NCBI RefSeq assembly: GCF_019933235.1 | Contig: NZ_CP082945.1 | Span: 3,286,001-3,350,000 of the forward strand | Reading direction: 5' to 3' | DNA: 64,000 bases | Origin: Streptomyces angustmyceticus | GTDB taxonomy: Bacteria; Actinomycetota; Actinomycetes; Streptomycetales; Streptomycetaceae | Shown here: piece after piece, positions 25,099 to 34,234 of the stretch | Layout of the letters: every line of letters starts with the position of its first letter | How positions within the stretch are numbered: the stretch's first letter is position 1 | Program-made: the position numbers and the translations under genes | The notes under the pieces: generated by a model | What the model saw: the letters and a program-made list of their open reading frames with translations, nothing else | Databases searched by the model: none | Told to the model about the DNA's origin: nothing

Positions 25099-25950
25099 GT
25101 GAGCACGGACTACCAGCAAGCACGAGTCGCCCTCGGAGTGCGCCTGCGCGAACTCCGCATCTCGCACCCCGGAGGCCGGCTCACCGGGCCCCAGTTAGCG
25201 CAACGTCTCGGCTGGGCACATTCAAAGATCTACAAGCTGGAGAACGGGAAGCAGACCGCCAGCCCGGAAGACCTACGAGCGTGGGTGGACGCCACTGAAC
25301 AGCCTCAGGCATTCGCAGAGCTGCATGGGCGTTTGAAAGGATTCGAATCACAGATCCGGTCGTGGCGACGCCAGCTTTCCTCTGGACATCGCCCAGTGCA
25401 AGAAAACTGGAACAGCGAAATTGCACGGACCAAGGTCATATACAGCTGGCAAGAATCCATCGTCGAAGGAATGCTTCAGACGGCCGAGTACGCACGCCAC
25501 ATTTTCACCCACTACGCGAAACTGCAGAACTCCCCGGGCGACGCGGATGAAGCTGTACGGGCCAGGCTGCAGCGCCAAGAGCTGCTGTACCAGCCCGGAA
25601 GGACGTTCCGAATCATCATGTGGGAGGCGGCTCTGCATGCTCGCCTTTGCCCTCCCTCAGCCCTCGCTTCCCAGCTTGACCGCCTTACAGGCGTGATCGG
25701 TCTGGACACTGTAGAGCTGGGGATAGTTCCCTTCAGTGCACCACTCAAGATCCCAACGGCCAACGGCTTTTACGTACTGGACAACCGGCTGGCTGTCACC
25801 GAGGACTGGCACGCAGAGTTGCGGCTGGAGGACACAGCCAGCATCGCTCTGTACTTGAACGTGTGGAACACGCTCCGGGAATCTGCCGTCTACGGCTCCG
25901 AGGCACAGAACGTGATCAATAGAGCCCGAAGAGCGCTCTGTTCCCCGTGA
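25099..25950 (+). CDS. XRE-family regulator with DUF5753 domain
   Basis: 283 aa. The N-terminal helix-turn-helix covers about residues 8-65 (LGVRLRELRISHPGGRLTGP, then LAQRLGWAHSKIYKLENGKQ). The rest is DUF5753: VIYSWQESIVEGMLQTAEYA, RLQRQELLYQPGRTF, then LDRLTGVIGLDTVELGIVPF and a C-terminal NVINRARRAL. The architecture is that of WhiJ/BldB-partner-type regulators, which act with small DUF397 or similar proteins in Streptomyces development; no DUF397 gene is present here. GTG 25099 follows the DUF6879 stop by 10 nt. The octamer array upstream is a candidate binding site. Codon use is less GC-biased than the window average. Confidence 0.88.
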   Translation: MSTDYQQARVALGVRLRELRISHPGGRLTGPQLAQRLGWAHSKIYKLENGKQTASPEDLRAWVDATEQPQAFAELHGRLKGFESQIRSWRRQLSSGHRPVQENWNSEIARTKVIYSWQESIVEGMLQTAEYARHIFTHYAKLQNSPGDADEAVRARLQRQELLYQPGRTFRIIMWEAALHARLCPPSALASQLDRLTGVIGLDTVELGIVPFSAPLKIPTANGFYVLDNRLAVTEDWHAELRLEDTASIALYLNVWNTLRESAVYGSEAQNVINRARRALCSP

Positions 25951-25980
25951 CGCCCCTACTGACCACACAAGGAACCATGC

Positions 25981-26080
25981 CCCAGAGCGCCGTTTCGATC
26001 TGCTTGTCGAAGAGTCCGTGCTGTACCACCAGCTCGGAGAAAAGGAGGCGATGGAGAGCTTGCGCCGAGGTTGCGTGTGG
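25981..26080 (+). pseudogene. remnant of a second DUF5753 domain
   Basis: One frame reads PERRFDLLVEESVLYHQLGE followed by KEAMESLRRG before decaying. This aligns with the DUF5753 segment of the intact upstream gene (GRTFRIIMWEAALHARL) and with the family pattern R-F-x-x-x-x-E-x-x-L. It has no HTH, start or downstream part, so it is a gene fragment left of a second XRE/DUF5753 gene. Confidence 0.5.
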
Positions 26081-26246
26081 CGGCGGCGTGTTCCCCGGGT
26101 CGGGACCTGAGCTGGGGCCGGACCCGGGCGGAGCAGGGGGCGCGGCAGTTGGGCGCACCGTACAGCGGGGTGGTACAGGAGGCGGTGGAGACGCCGCAGG
26201 CGGCCGCACCGGCCGATCCGCGCGCGTGGCCGGACGCGCAGGGGCC
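26081..26246. other. non-coding stretch
   Basis: GC-rich sequence between the DUF5753 fragment and the 3' end of the LysR gene. No supported gene. Confidence 0.5.
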
Positions 26247-27320
26247 TCACGGATACGGCGGCGCGTTCCGTAGGACCGTGGCGGCGGCGCGGCGGATGGC
26301 GGCGACCGTGGGCAGGGTGCGGTTTCTGGCCATCCAGGCGAGGGCGGCGGTGCCCGGGGGAAGGTCCGGTACCGCGACGTAGCTGAGCCCGGGCCGGGGG
26401 TAGAAGTGGCGGGCGGCGGCGGGGAGGAAGGCCATGGCCTGGCCCTGGGAGACGGCGAGCAGCAGCGCCTCCATGTCGGGGGCGACCGGCCCGTACCGCA
26501 CGGGAGAGCCGTCCGGACGCGGGTCGGCCATCCAGAAGCGCCACCACAGGCGGGGGCATTGAGGCGGGACGTCCACGACGGGGCGTCCGGACAGCTCGGC
26601 CAGCGTCACCTCGTCCCGGCCGGCCAGGGGGTCGTCGGCCGGCAGGCATGCCACCCGGGGTTCGGTGGCCAGGGTCAGCGTTTCGATGCCGGGCGGCACC
26701 GGCGGGCGCAGGAACAGCACATCGACCTCGCCGCGCTCCAGTGCGCCGAAGTGGGTTGCGAGATCGAGGCCGCGGACGCTGGTGCGCAGCCGCGGATGGC
26801 AGGCGTGCAGCTCGTCGAGGACGGCCCGGGTGTACGGCATCGCGGCCTCGGCGGCGATGGAACCGATCACCATCCGGCCCTCGATCTGCCGGGCGTGGGA
26901 GCCGGCGGCCCGGCAGAGCTCGGCCATCGCCTCCACCGCGGCGCGCGCCTTGGGCAACAGTGCCGCTCCCGCCGGGGTGATCTCGACATGACGCCGGGAC
27001 CGCTGCAGCAGTACGACGTCCAACCGCTCTTCGAGCGATCGCAGTTGACGGCTCAGGGCGGGCTGCGTCACGAACAGCCGCGCCGCTGACCGGCCGAAGT
27101 GCAGCTCCTCCGCCAGGATCAGGAAGGACTCCAGCTGCTGGACACTCGGGACTGGCCGGGAGGCCGTCCACGGAGCGTCGGCGCGCTCGGGTGCCCTCGG
27201 GGAGTACGCATCCGGATCGCCTGCCCCTGGGGCGTCCGCGCCTCGGTGGTCCGCACCCCGGTCGTCCGCACCCTGACCGTCCGCGCCCTGACCGTCCGCG
27301 CCCTGACCGTGCTCCGTCAT
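26247..27320 (-). CDS. LysR-family regulator with repeat-rich N-terminus
   Basis: 357 aa. The first about 55 residues are (GQGAD)-like repeats and Pro/Ala-rich sequence, not part of the fold. The HTH follows at about 58-117 (VQQLESFLILAEELHFGRSA, then LFVTQPALSRQLRSLEERLD), then an effector domain (MVIGSIAAEAAMPYTRAVLD, and AVSQGQAMAFLPAAARHFYP). The start at 27320 is supported by TAACGT 6 nt upstream on the minus strand, implying a leaderless mRNA; no internal start precedes the HTH. A symmetric AACCCT-N10-AGGGTT site lies 26-47 nt upstream and suits autoregulation. There is no divergent partner gene, so its targets are unknown. Confidence 0.88.
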   Translation of the reverse strand: MTEHGQGADGQGADGQGADDRGADHRGADAPGAGDPDAYSPRAPERADAPWTASRPVPSVQQLESFLILAEELHFGRSAARLFVTQPALSRQLRSLEERLDVVLLQRSRRHVEITPAGAALLPKARAAVEAMAELCRAAGSHARQIEGRMVIGSIAAEAAMPYTRAVLDELHACHPRLRTSVRGLDLATHFGALERGEVDVLFLRPPVPPGIETLTLATEPRVACLPADDPLAGRDEVTLAELSGRPVVDVPPQCPRLWWRFWMADPRPDGSPVRYGPVAPDMEALLLAVSQGQAMAFLPAAARHFYPRPGLSYVAVPDLPPGTAALAWMARNRTLPTVAAIRRAAATVLRNAPPYP

Positions 27321-27326
27321 GCGAGG

Positions 27327-27332
27327 ACGTTA
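27327..27332 (-). promoter_or_regulatory. -10 element of the LysR gene (leaderless)
   Basis: TAACGT on the minus strand ends 6 nt before ATG 27320. Confidence 0.45.
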
Positions 27333-27345
27333 TCAATGAGCCGTG

Positions 27346-27367
27346 AACCCTCATCAGGATCAGGGTT
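27346..27367. promoter_or_regulatory. LysR-type operator candidate
   Basis: AACCCT-N10-AGGGTT, with the inner ATC and GAT also symmetric, matches its reverse complement at 18 of 22 positions. It lies just upstream of the LysR gene promoter. Confidence 0.5.
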
Positions 27368-27667
27368 CCACCGGAGGCCGTGGTGCCGCAGGATCGAGAG
27401 GCCGCGGGAGCGGAATCGGGGGACCGGCGGCGCTGAGCCGGGGCGCGACCCATGCGGTACGGGGAGCGGCTGCCGGCGCGGCTCCGTTGACGGAGGTTGA
27501 CGGAAAGTGACGGAACCGGCCCCCGGCTGGGGCGAGCCAACGTTACGGCGAACCGCCCGCCCCGCCGGAGGAGACGGTCGGAGCGGCTCAACAGGGGAGA
27601 GCCGCTCCGCTCCGTCCCCCGGCATCGAGCAGCCGGCAGATCCGCTCAGCTCACCCTCACCCTCACC
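27368..27667. other. intergenic region upstream of LysR gene
   Basis: No gene seen. It holds the 27579-27609 hairpin and, near its right end, CTCACC-type simple repeats that continue into the C-terminal codons of the FAD/Fe-S protein. Confidence 0.5.
27579..27609 (-). terminator. terminator of the FAD/Fe-S oxidoreductase gene
   Basis: CGGAGCGGCTC (27579-27589) and GAGCCGCTCCG (27599-27609) form an 11-bp perfect stem with a 9-nt loop, 59 nt beyond the stop of the minus-strand gene. Confidence 0.55.
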
Positions 27668-30625
27668 TCACGCGTCCCTCACCTCCAAGGCCCCCTCCTC
27701 CAAGGCCCCCTCCCCCAACGCCTCCGCCAGTACCTCCGCCAGATGCCGCCCCGGTCGGTCGCCGAGCTGGGCGAGCTGGGTGCGACAGGAGAAGCCGTCC
27801 GCGAGGATCTCCGTCCCTTCGGGGGCTTCCCTTACGGCGGGAAGGAGTTGGTCCTCGGCACAGGCGACCGACACGTCGTAGTGGCCGCGTTCGAAGCCGA
27901 AGTTGCCGGCGAGGCCGCAGCAGCCGCCGGTCAGGTTTCCGGTGAGGCCCGCGCGCTCGCGCAGGCGTTGTTCGGCGGCGTCGCCGAGGACCGCGTGCTG
28001 GTGGCAGTGGGTCTGGCCGGCGACGGGGCGGTCGAGGCGCGGGGGCTGCCAGTCGGGGGCGAGTTCCTCCAGGGCCTGGGCGAAGGTGCGTACGGAGCCG
28101 GCGAGTCGGGCCGCTCGGGGGTCGTCCGCGAGCAGTTCCGGGAGGTCCGTGCGCAGGGCGGCGGCGCAGCTCGGTTCGAGGACGACGAGGGGGCGGCCGG
28201 CCCGGAGCAGGGGGCTGAGGACCTCGACCGTGCGGCGCATGACGGCGCGGGCCCGGTCGAGCTGCCCGGTGGAGACATAGGTGAGGCCGCAGCACAGGGG
28301 CGGGCGGTGCAGCCGGGGCAGGCTGGGCTGCGGGAGGGCGCCGCCCGGCTGGCGCAGCGGGGCGGTCGGCGGCAGGAGGGGGCGCAGTCCGGCGGCCTCC
28401 AGGACGCGTACGGCGGAGCGGCCGACCTCCGGGGAGAGGTGGTTGGTGAAGGTGTCGGGCCACAGGACGACCGTGCGGCCGCCGGACGGCGACGGTGCGG
28501 CCGACGCCCTGCGGCGGCGCCACCACCAGCGGGTGAAGGTCTCGGTGGCCAGCGGGGGGATCGGGCGCTCGGGCGCGATCCCGCCGAGGCGTTTGCCGAC
28601 GGCGGCCAGCGGGGTGCGGGCGAGGGCGTTGAGGGCGGGTGCGGCGGGGGCCGCGGCGTGCAGCCACTGGGGCAGGCGGCCCATCGAGTAGTGCGCGGCG
28701 GGGCGCCGCCGGCCCTCGTAGTGGTGGTGCAGGAACTCCGCCTTGTAGGTGGCCATGTCGACCCCTACGGGGCAGTCGCTGCGGCACCCCTTGCAGGACA
28801 GGCACAGGTCGAGGGCGTCGTGCACCTCGGGCGACCGCCAGCCGTCCGTGATGACCTCGCCGGCCAGCATCTCGTGCAGCAGGCGGGCCCGGCCGCGGGT
28901 GGAGTGCCGCTCCTCGCCGGTGGCGCGGAAGGACGGGCACATGACGTCCGCCGAGCCCGGACCGGTCGTGGCGTTGCGGCACTTGGCGACGCCGACGCAG
29001 CGCCGTACGGCCGCGGAGAAGTCGCCGTCGTCGTGCGGATAGCCGAACTCGACCGGGACCGGGCTCTTGGGCAGCAGCTCGAAGCGGAGGTTCTCGTCGA
29101 GCCGGGCGGGGCGGACCAGCATGCCCGGGTTGAGGCCGGCCGCCGGGTCCCACAGGGACTTGAACCGCTCGAAGAGGCCGACGAGTTCCGGACCGTACAT
29201 CTTCGGGAGCAGTTCGGCGCGGGCCTGGCCGTCGCCGTGCTCGCCGGAGAGCGAGCCGCCGTGGGCGACCACCAGCTCGCCCAGGTCGTAGGAGAACTCC
29301 CGGAAGCGGCGGATGCCGGGGCCGGTCAGCAGGTCGAAGTCGATACGGACGTGGATGCAGCCGTCGCCGAAGTGGCCGTAGGGCGTGCCGCGCAGGCCGT
29401 GCTGGGAGAGCAGGGCGCGGAAGTCGCGCAGGTACGGGCCGAGCCGGGCGGGCGGGACCGCGCAGTCCTCCCAGCCGGGCCAGGCTTCGGAGCCGTCCGG
29501 CATCCGGGTCGCGGTGCCGGAGGCGTCCTCGCGGAGGCGCCACAGGGCGCGCTGGCCGGCCGGGTCGGTGACGAGGGTGTGGTCGGTGGCGCCGTCCGCG
29601 GCCGCCGCCCGGCAGAGCGCCTCGGCCCGCGCCGTCGCCTCGCCGGGGCTCGCCCCGCCCATCTCGACGAACAGCCAGGCGCCGCCCTTGGGCAGCCCGG
29701 CCGCGCTGCCCACCAGGTCGGCGGCCATCCCCTCGACGGTCATCGGCTGGTGCGGGAGCAGGGTGTGCGCGGCCTCGGCCGCCGCGCTCTCGTCGGGGTA
29801 GCCGAGGACGGCCAGGGCCCGCGCCGCCGGGGTCTCCACCAGCCGTACGGTCGCCTCGGTCAGCACGCCGAGGGTGCCCTCGCTGCCGGTGAGGGCGCGG
29901 GCGAGGTCGGTGCCCGCCTCCGGCAGCAGCGCGTCCAGGGCGTAGCCGGAGATCCGGCGGGGGAGGTCGGGGTAGCCGGTGCGCAGCAGCGCCAACTCCC
30001 CGTCGACCAGGGCCTTGACGCCGTCCCGCAGCCGCGGGGGCAGTCCGGTCGGGGCGCCGGTGGGGCCCGTACCGCGGCCGGCCCGCACCTGCTCGCCGCC
30101 GTACGTCAGCAGCTCCAGTGCGCGGACGCTGTCGGCGGTGGTGCCCCAGGCCACGGAGTGCGAGCCGCAGGAGTTGTTGCCGATCATGCCGCCGAGGGTG
30201 CAGCGGCTGTGGGTGGAGGGGTCGGGGCCGAACGTCAGGCCGTGCGCCCCGGCCGCCGCCCGCAGGTCGTCGAGGATCACGCCGGGCTGGACGACGGCGG
30301 TGCGGGCGTCGGCGTCCAGGGACACGATGCGCCGCATGTGCCGGGTGAAGTCCAGCACCACGCCGACGCCCGTCGCCTGCCCGGCGATGCTGGTCCCGGC
30401 GCCGCGCGGTACCACCGGCACCCCGTGGTCCCGGCACACCCGCAGCGCCGCCGCGACGTCCTCGGCGTCCCGGGGCGCGACCACCGCTCTGGGCACCCGC
30501 CGGTAATTGGACGCGTCCATCGTCATCAGGGCCCGGTCGGCCGCGGCGAACGAGACCTCCCCCCGTACCGCGGCCGCCAACTCCTCCGCCAGGTTCCGCT
30601 TCTCCGTCTCCGTGCGATCAGCCAT
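27668..30625 (-). CDS. FAD-linked oxidoreductase fused to Fe-S (GlpC/CCG-like) domain
   Basis: 985 aa, of the YdiJ/Dld-II type that oxidises a 2-hydroxyacid such as D-lactate or D-2-hydroxyglutarate. The FAD domain of PCMH type (about 30-260) has VVPRGAGTSIAGQATGVGVV and GPDPSTHSRCTLGGMIGNNS. An FAD-oxidase C-terminal domain follows to about 520, with HFGDGCIHVRIDFD. The C-terminal third carries CLSCKGCRSDCPVGVDM (4Fe-4S ligation) and later Cys-rich CCG segments. It has no membrane segment and probably passes electrons to the respiratory chain peripherally. GGAGAC precedes ATG 30625. It sits 27 nt downstream of the disrupted flavoprotein gene on the same strand. Confidence 0.9.
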   Translation of the reverse strand: MADRTETEKRNLAEELAAAVRGEVSFAAADRALMTMDASNYRRVPRAVVAPRDAEDVAAALRVCRDHGVPVVPRGAGTSIAGQATGVGVVLDFTRHMRRIVSLDADARTAVVQPGVILDDLRAAAGAHGLTFGPDPSTHSRCTLGGMIGNNSCGSHSVAWGTTADSVRALELLTYGGEQVRAGRGTGPTGAPTGLPPRLRDGVKALVDGELALLRTGYPDLPRRISGYALDALLPEAGTDLARALTGSEGTLGVLTEATVRLVETPAARALAVLGYPDESAAAEAAHTLLPHQPMTVEGMAADLVGSAAGLPKGGAWLFVEMGGASPGEATARAEALCRAAAADGATDHTLVTDPAGQRALWRLREDASGTATRMPDGSEAWPGWEDCAVPPARLGPYLRDFRALLSQHGLRGTPYGHFGDGCIHVRIDFDLLTGPGIRRFREFSYDLGELVVAHGGSLSGEHGDGQARAELLPKMYGPELVGLFERFKSLWDPAAGLNPGMLVRPARLDENLRFELLPKSPVPVEFGYPHDDGDFSAAVRRCVGVAKCRNATTGPGSADVMCPSFRATGEERHSTRGRARLLHEMLAGEVITDGWRSPEVHDALDLCLSCKGCRSDCPVGVDMATYKAEFLHHHYEGRRRPAAHYSMGRLPQWLHAAAPAAPALNALARTPLAAVGKRLGGIAPERPIPPLATETFTRWWWRRRRASAAPSPSGGRTVVLWPDTFTNHLSPEVGRSAVRVLEAAGLRPLLPPTAPLRQPGGALPQPSLPRLHRPPLCCGLTYVSTGQLDRARAVMRRTVEVLSPLLRAGRPLVVLEPSCAAALRTDLPELLADDPRAARLAGSVRTFAQALEELAPDWQPPRLDRPVAGQTHCHQHAVLGDAAEQRLRERAGLTGNLTGGCCGLAGNFGFERGHYDVSVACAEDQLLPAVREAPEGTEILADGFSCRTQLAQLGDRPGRHLAEVLAEALGEGALEEGALEVRDA

Positions 30626-30652
30626 GTCTCCAGCCTGCCCACTGGGGCGGGT

Positions 30653-32240
30653 TCATGGGTGGCTGGCGGGGCGGATGTCGGGCGAATTGCCCCGTCCTGG
30701 GGCGGGGAGGGCTGCCGCGGACGCAGCCCGGTCCGTCGCGGCGGCGGGGTGGAAGCGGAAGACGTTCTCCGGATCGTGCCGAGCCTTGAGGGCGGCCAGC
30801 TGCCGGTGCTCCTCCGGGGCGCGCACGCTGCGGGCCACCTCGTCGGCGTCCGGACGGTCCCCGTGCCCGCCGAGGAGGAAGTTCACGCTCCGGCCGAGCC
30901 GCCAGGGCGCGACGGCCGCCAGCGCCTCGGCGTGCAGCGCCCGGACGTCTGCCAGGGCGGCGGCCGCCTCCGCACCGCCGGGCCCGTCGCCCGCCACGGC
31001 TCCCGTGAGCGGCGACAGCACCCGCAGGGCATACCGGGCGTCCCGGTGACCGACGGAGCCGGCCGGGGCGCCGGCCGAGGACGCCCCCCGTGCCATCCCC
31101 CGTGGCCATCGCCCCGCCGAGATGATTGAGCTGGACCACGCACATGACCGGGGCGGCCGGGCCGGTCAGCGCCGCCACCCGCTGCAGCGCGGCCGCGTCC
31201 AGGCCGCTGAGCAGCGCGTTGTCGCCGTCGTAGGCATGCGGATCACTCGGGTCACGGTGAATGGTGTGCGACTCGGCGTACGGCATCTCGCGCAGGTCGT
31301 CGCTCACCCGCGGCCCCACCGCCCGCAGCGGCGCCACCAGCCGCTCGCCCTCCTCGGCGCTCCCCGTATAGGCGATCCGGATCTGCGCCAGGTAGCGGCC
31401 GCGCAGCGCCGCGGGCAACTGCGGGAGGTCCGGGTAGACGATCAGGGCGAGGGATGACGTGAGCTCGTCGGGGACGGTCCCGGTCCAGTGCAGATACGCC
31501 GCCAGCGCCTCGTCGGTCTGTTCGCCGCCGAACACCAGCTGCCCGCCGTACAGCCGGGCCACCGGCACCAGCCCGAACTCCATCGCGGTCACCACCCCCA
31601 GACCGTGGCCGCCGCCCAGCAGCGCCCGGAACAGCTCAGGGTCGCGCTCCGCGGTGACCCGCAGCTCCCGGGCGTCGGCGGTGACCAGGTCGACGGACCG
31701 CACCCGGTCGGCGGCGAAGCCGTACGTCCTGGCCAGCACCCCGACGCCGCCCCCGAGGGTGTACGAGACGACGCCGACGCCCGGGGAGGAGCCGTTGAGC
31801 GGGGCGAGTCCGTGCGGGGCCGCCGCCTCGACGACCTGTCCCCAGACGGCACCCGCCCCGACCCGCGCGGTACCCGCCGCCGCGTCCACCCGCACCCCGG
31901 CCATCCGCCGCGTACTGATCAGCAACCCGCCGTCGGTGGCCGCGGACAGCCCGTGCCCGGTGGCCTGCACCGCCACCGGCAGCCCCTGGGAGCGGGCGAA
32001 GCGCACCGCGGCGACGACGTCCTCGGCGCACTCCGCGCCGGCGATCACGGCGGGGCGGTGGGGGCGGGCCAGCTGGAAGCCGGACCGCTCGGCGTCGTAG
32101 CCGTCGTCCCCGGGGACGAGGACGGGGCCCCGGACCTGCGCCATGAGGGCGGCGAGGGCGGCGGGTCCAGGGGCGCAGGATTCGACGACGGCGGGTTCGA
32201 GGGTGGCGGCGGACGGCCGGGCGAGGGCGTTGATCTCCAT
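30653..32240 (-). pseudogene. BBE-type FAD-linked oxidoreductase, frameshifted
   Basis: The first about 385 residues from ATG 32240 are a normal PCMH-type flavoprotein: RPHRPAVIAGAECAEDVVAA, AVQATGHGLS (the His that carries 8-alpha-FAD in relatives), then SPGVGVVSYTLGGGVGVLAR. The frame then fails near 31080-31105, within C5/C6 runs (31084-31089, 31097-31101). The expected C-terminal BBE part (VGHRDARYALRVLSPL to HDPENVFRFHP) continues in another frame and ends at 30653. A +1 shift rejoins the two halves. It is either a real disruption or a homopolymer sequencing error. It is divergent from the WYL regulator, its likely controller. Confidence 0.8.
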
Positions 32241-32264
32241 GCCCCGCACTCTTCCGCGATAACT

Positions 32265-32279
32265 TGACATCCGCCGTCA
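32265..32279. promoter_or_regulatory. TGAC-N7-GTCA inverted repeat in divergent promoter
   Basis: TGAC (32265-32268) and GTCA (32276-32279) overlap TTGACA and an AT-rich TATATA stretch in the 54-bp gap between the flavoprotein and WYL genes. It is a probable operator/promoter overlap for the regulator. Confidence 0.45.
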
Positions 32280-32294
32280 TATATAAAAGCGGCT

Positions 32295-33329
32295 GTGAAG
32301 TCGTCCCGTCTGCTCTCGATCGTGCTGCTGCTCCAGACCCGCGGCCGGGTGCCGGCCGCGGAGCTCGCCGAGCGGCTGGAGGTCTCCACCCGGACCGTCT
32401 ACCGCGATATCGAGGCACTGTCGGCGGCCGGGGTGCCGGTCTACGCCGAACGCGGGCGGCACGGCGGGATCGCGCTGCTGCCCGGCTTCCGTACGGATGT
32501 CACGGGGATGACCACCGACGAGGCGCGCGCCCTGTTCATCCTGGCCGCACAGGGCGCCCACTCCGCGCTCGGCCTGGACGACGCGCTCCGCTCGGCGCTG
32601 CAGAAGGTGATGGCGGCGCTGCCGGCCCCGCACCGGCCGGCCGCGGAGCTGGCCGGCCGCCGCATCCTGGTCGACCCGGACAAGTGGACGACCCGCCCGT
32701 CGTCCGCCGCCATCACGGAGGACGGGCCCACCGGCCGCCGCGCGACGGTCGACCTCGATGTCCTGCACACGGCCGTCTTCACCGACCTCCGGCTGCGCAT
32801 CGGCTACCGCCACAGCGGCGAGACCCGGCTGCGGAGGTACACGGTCGACCCGTATGGGCTGGTGGCCAAGGCCGGCACCTGGTACCTCGTCGCCGACCGG
32901 CGCGGCCGGCCGCAGCTCTTCCGGGCCGACCGGGTGGCGTCCGCGACTCTCACCGAGGTCCCCGTACGGCGCCGCGCGGGCGTGGAGCTGGCCGAGGTCT
33001 GGCAGCTGCTGCGGCGCCGGGTGGAGCACCGGCCCGCGGAGGTACGGGTGACCGCACGGATCCGCCGTGACCGACTGGATCTGGCGGTGCGGATCCTCGG
33101 CGGGGCGCTGACCGGACCGCCCCGTACGGAGGACGGCGACGGGACCGGAGCCGGCGAGTGGGCCACCCTCGACCTCGCCTTCCCCGTCCTCCCCGCCGTC
33201 CGCCAACTGCTCCAGTTCGGCGACTCCCTGGAAGTACTCGCCCCACCCGAGGCCCGCCGGGTGATGGCGGAGGCCGCCGCCGCCCTCACCACTCTCTACG
33301 CCGGGGCGGTGGCGGACCGCCCGTCCTGA
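32295..33329 (+). CDS. YafY-type HTH/WYL transcriptional regulator
   Basis: 344 aa. The N-terminal DeoR-like HTH spans residues 1-60 (LLSIVLLLQTRGRVPAAELA, then VSTRTVYRDIEALSAAGVPV). The central WYL domain spans about 140-235 (LRLRIGYRHSGETRLRRYTV, then DPYGLVAKAGTWYLVADRRG) and a C-terminal WCX region follows. WYL domains bind nucleic acids or small ligands. GTG 32295 begins directly at the HTH, in the short divergent promoter with the flavoprotein gene, which it probably represses. Confidence 0.92.
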   Translation: MKSSRLLSIVLLLQTRGRVPAAELAERLEVSTRTVYRDIEALSAAGVPVYAERGRHGGIALLPGFRTDVTGMTTDEARALFILAAQGAHSALGLDDALRSALQKVMAALPAPHRPAAELAGRRILVDPDKWTTRPSSAAITEDGPTGRRATVDLDVLHTAVFTDLRLRIGYRHSGETRLRRYTVDPYGLVAKAGTWYLVADRRGRPQLFRADRVASATLTEVPVRRRAGVELAEVWQLLRRRVEHRPAEVRVTARIRRDRLDLAVRILGGALTGPPRTEDGDGTGAGEWATLDLAFPVLPAVRQLLQFGDSLEVLAPPEARRVMAEAAAALTTLYAGAVADRPS

Positions 33330-33565
33330 TGGTCCGGAGGAAGGGCTTCGCCGAGCGGGTTGACGGCTGTCCACGGCATCGCTGTGGGGCCGTGGTGACG
33401 TGCGATCGACGTCTGCGTTCATAGCAGGCGCTGCCCGCCTCTTACTGCGTTCGTGGCAGGTCAAGTGTCTGCGCATGGACAACGACAGCGTGGCGTCCGG
33501 ACGGCACCGTGGAGGGTGCCCGAGCGGCGCAACAAGCGCCGCCTGTCGAGGAGTCTGGAGCAGTC
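33330..33565. other. intergenic region before the P450 cassette
   Basis: No supported gene. Codon structure is absent in all frames. GAGGAG near 33558 belongs to the next gene. Confidence 0.5.
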
Positions 33566-34234
33566 GTGGATCCTGGAGCACGTCGCGAGGACGTCACCGC
33601 AACCGCTGTCCGTCGTCGGCTGCTTCGCGCGGTGATCGATGTCGCGCCGGTCTTCGGGTTCACCGTGAGCTTTGCGGTCACGCACCGGCTTGCCGTGGCG
33701 CTGGCGCTGGCCATCGCGGCCGGGGCTGCCGTGTGTGTCCACCGGTTGGTGCGTGGGGAACCGATCCGGCGTCCGCTCGCCGCCCTGGGGCTGGTCTGCG
33801 TCGGGGGTGTGCTGGCCGCCCGCACCGGTCAGGCCGCCAACTTCTTCTTGCCCAGTTTGGTCGTGCACTGCGTGGTGAGTGTGGTGACGCCGGTCCTGCT
33901 GGTTCTCGGATGGCCGCCGATGGGCCTGCTGGTCGGCGCGGTGACGGGAGAGCGGACCAGGTGGCGGCGCTGCCAGGTGCGCCGTCGGGCCTTCACCAAG
34001 GGGAACCTGGTGATCCTCGCCGGGCACCTGCTGATGCTGGCGATCCAGCTCCCGCTGTTCTTCTCCGGTCGGACCGTCGCCCTTGGCTCGGTCGACGTTC
34101 TTGGCCCGATCGCCCTTGCGCTGGCCGCGCTGTGGGGGTGGCGCATCTACCGCCGCGCCGTCGGTACACACCGCTGTACCGCCCATGACCGCCCGAGCGC
34201 CGAGATCTCTCCTTGTGTGGAAAGGGCTGCGTGA
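33566..34234 (+). CDS. DUF3159 integral membrane protein
   Basis: 222 aa with about five or six predicted transmembrane helices (VIDVAPVFGFTVSFAVTHRL, ALALAIAAGAAVCVHRLV, FFLPSLVVHCVVSVVTPVLL, and two later segments including ILAGHLLMLAIQLPLFF). The FGFTVSFAVT and LAARTGQAANFFLP patterns match DUF3159, an actinobacterial family of unknown function. GTG 33566 is chosen because GGAGCAG lies just upstream; GTG 33509 is the longer alternative. The stop overlaps the next start as GTGA, so it is coupled to the P450 remnant, i.e. to what was a P450 gene. It may be a membrane partner of the P450 system. Confidence 0.75.
   Translation: MDPGARREDVTATAVRRRLLRAVIDVAPVFGFTVSFAVTHRLAVALALAIAAGAAVCVHRLVRGEPIRRPLAALGLVCVGGVLAARTGQAANFFLPSLVVHCVVSVVTPVLLVLGWPPMGLLVGAVTGERTRWRRCQVRRRAFTKGNLVILAGHLLMLAIQLPLFFSGRTVALGSVDVLGPIALALAALWGWRIYRRAVGTHRCTAHDRPSAEISPCVERAA

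Noticed and set aside
26081..26246. Possible protein gene after the DUF5753 fragment
   Set aside because: Open frames exist but with no start, ribosome-binding site or similarity.
27497..31129. 1210-codon plus-strand open frame
   Set aside because: It is the shadow of the FAD/Fe-S oxidoreductase and its neighbour; the translation is Gly/Arg/Ala/Val-rich without domains.
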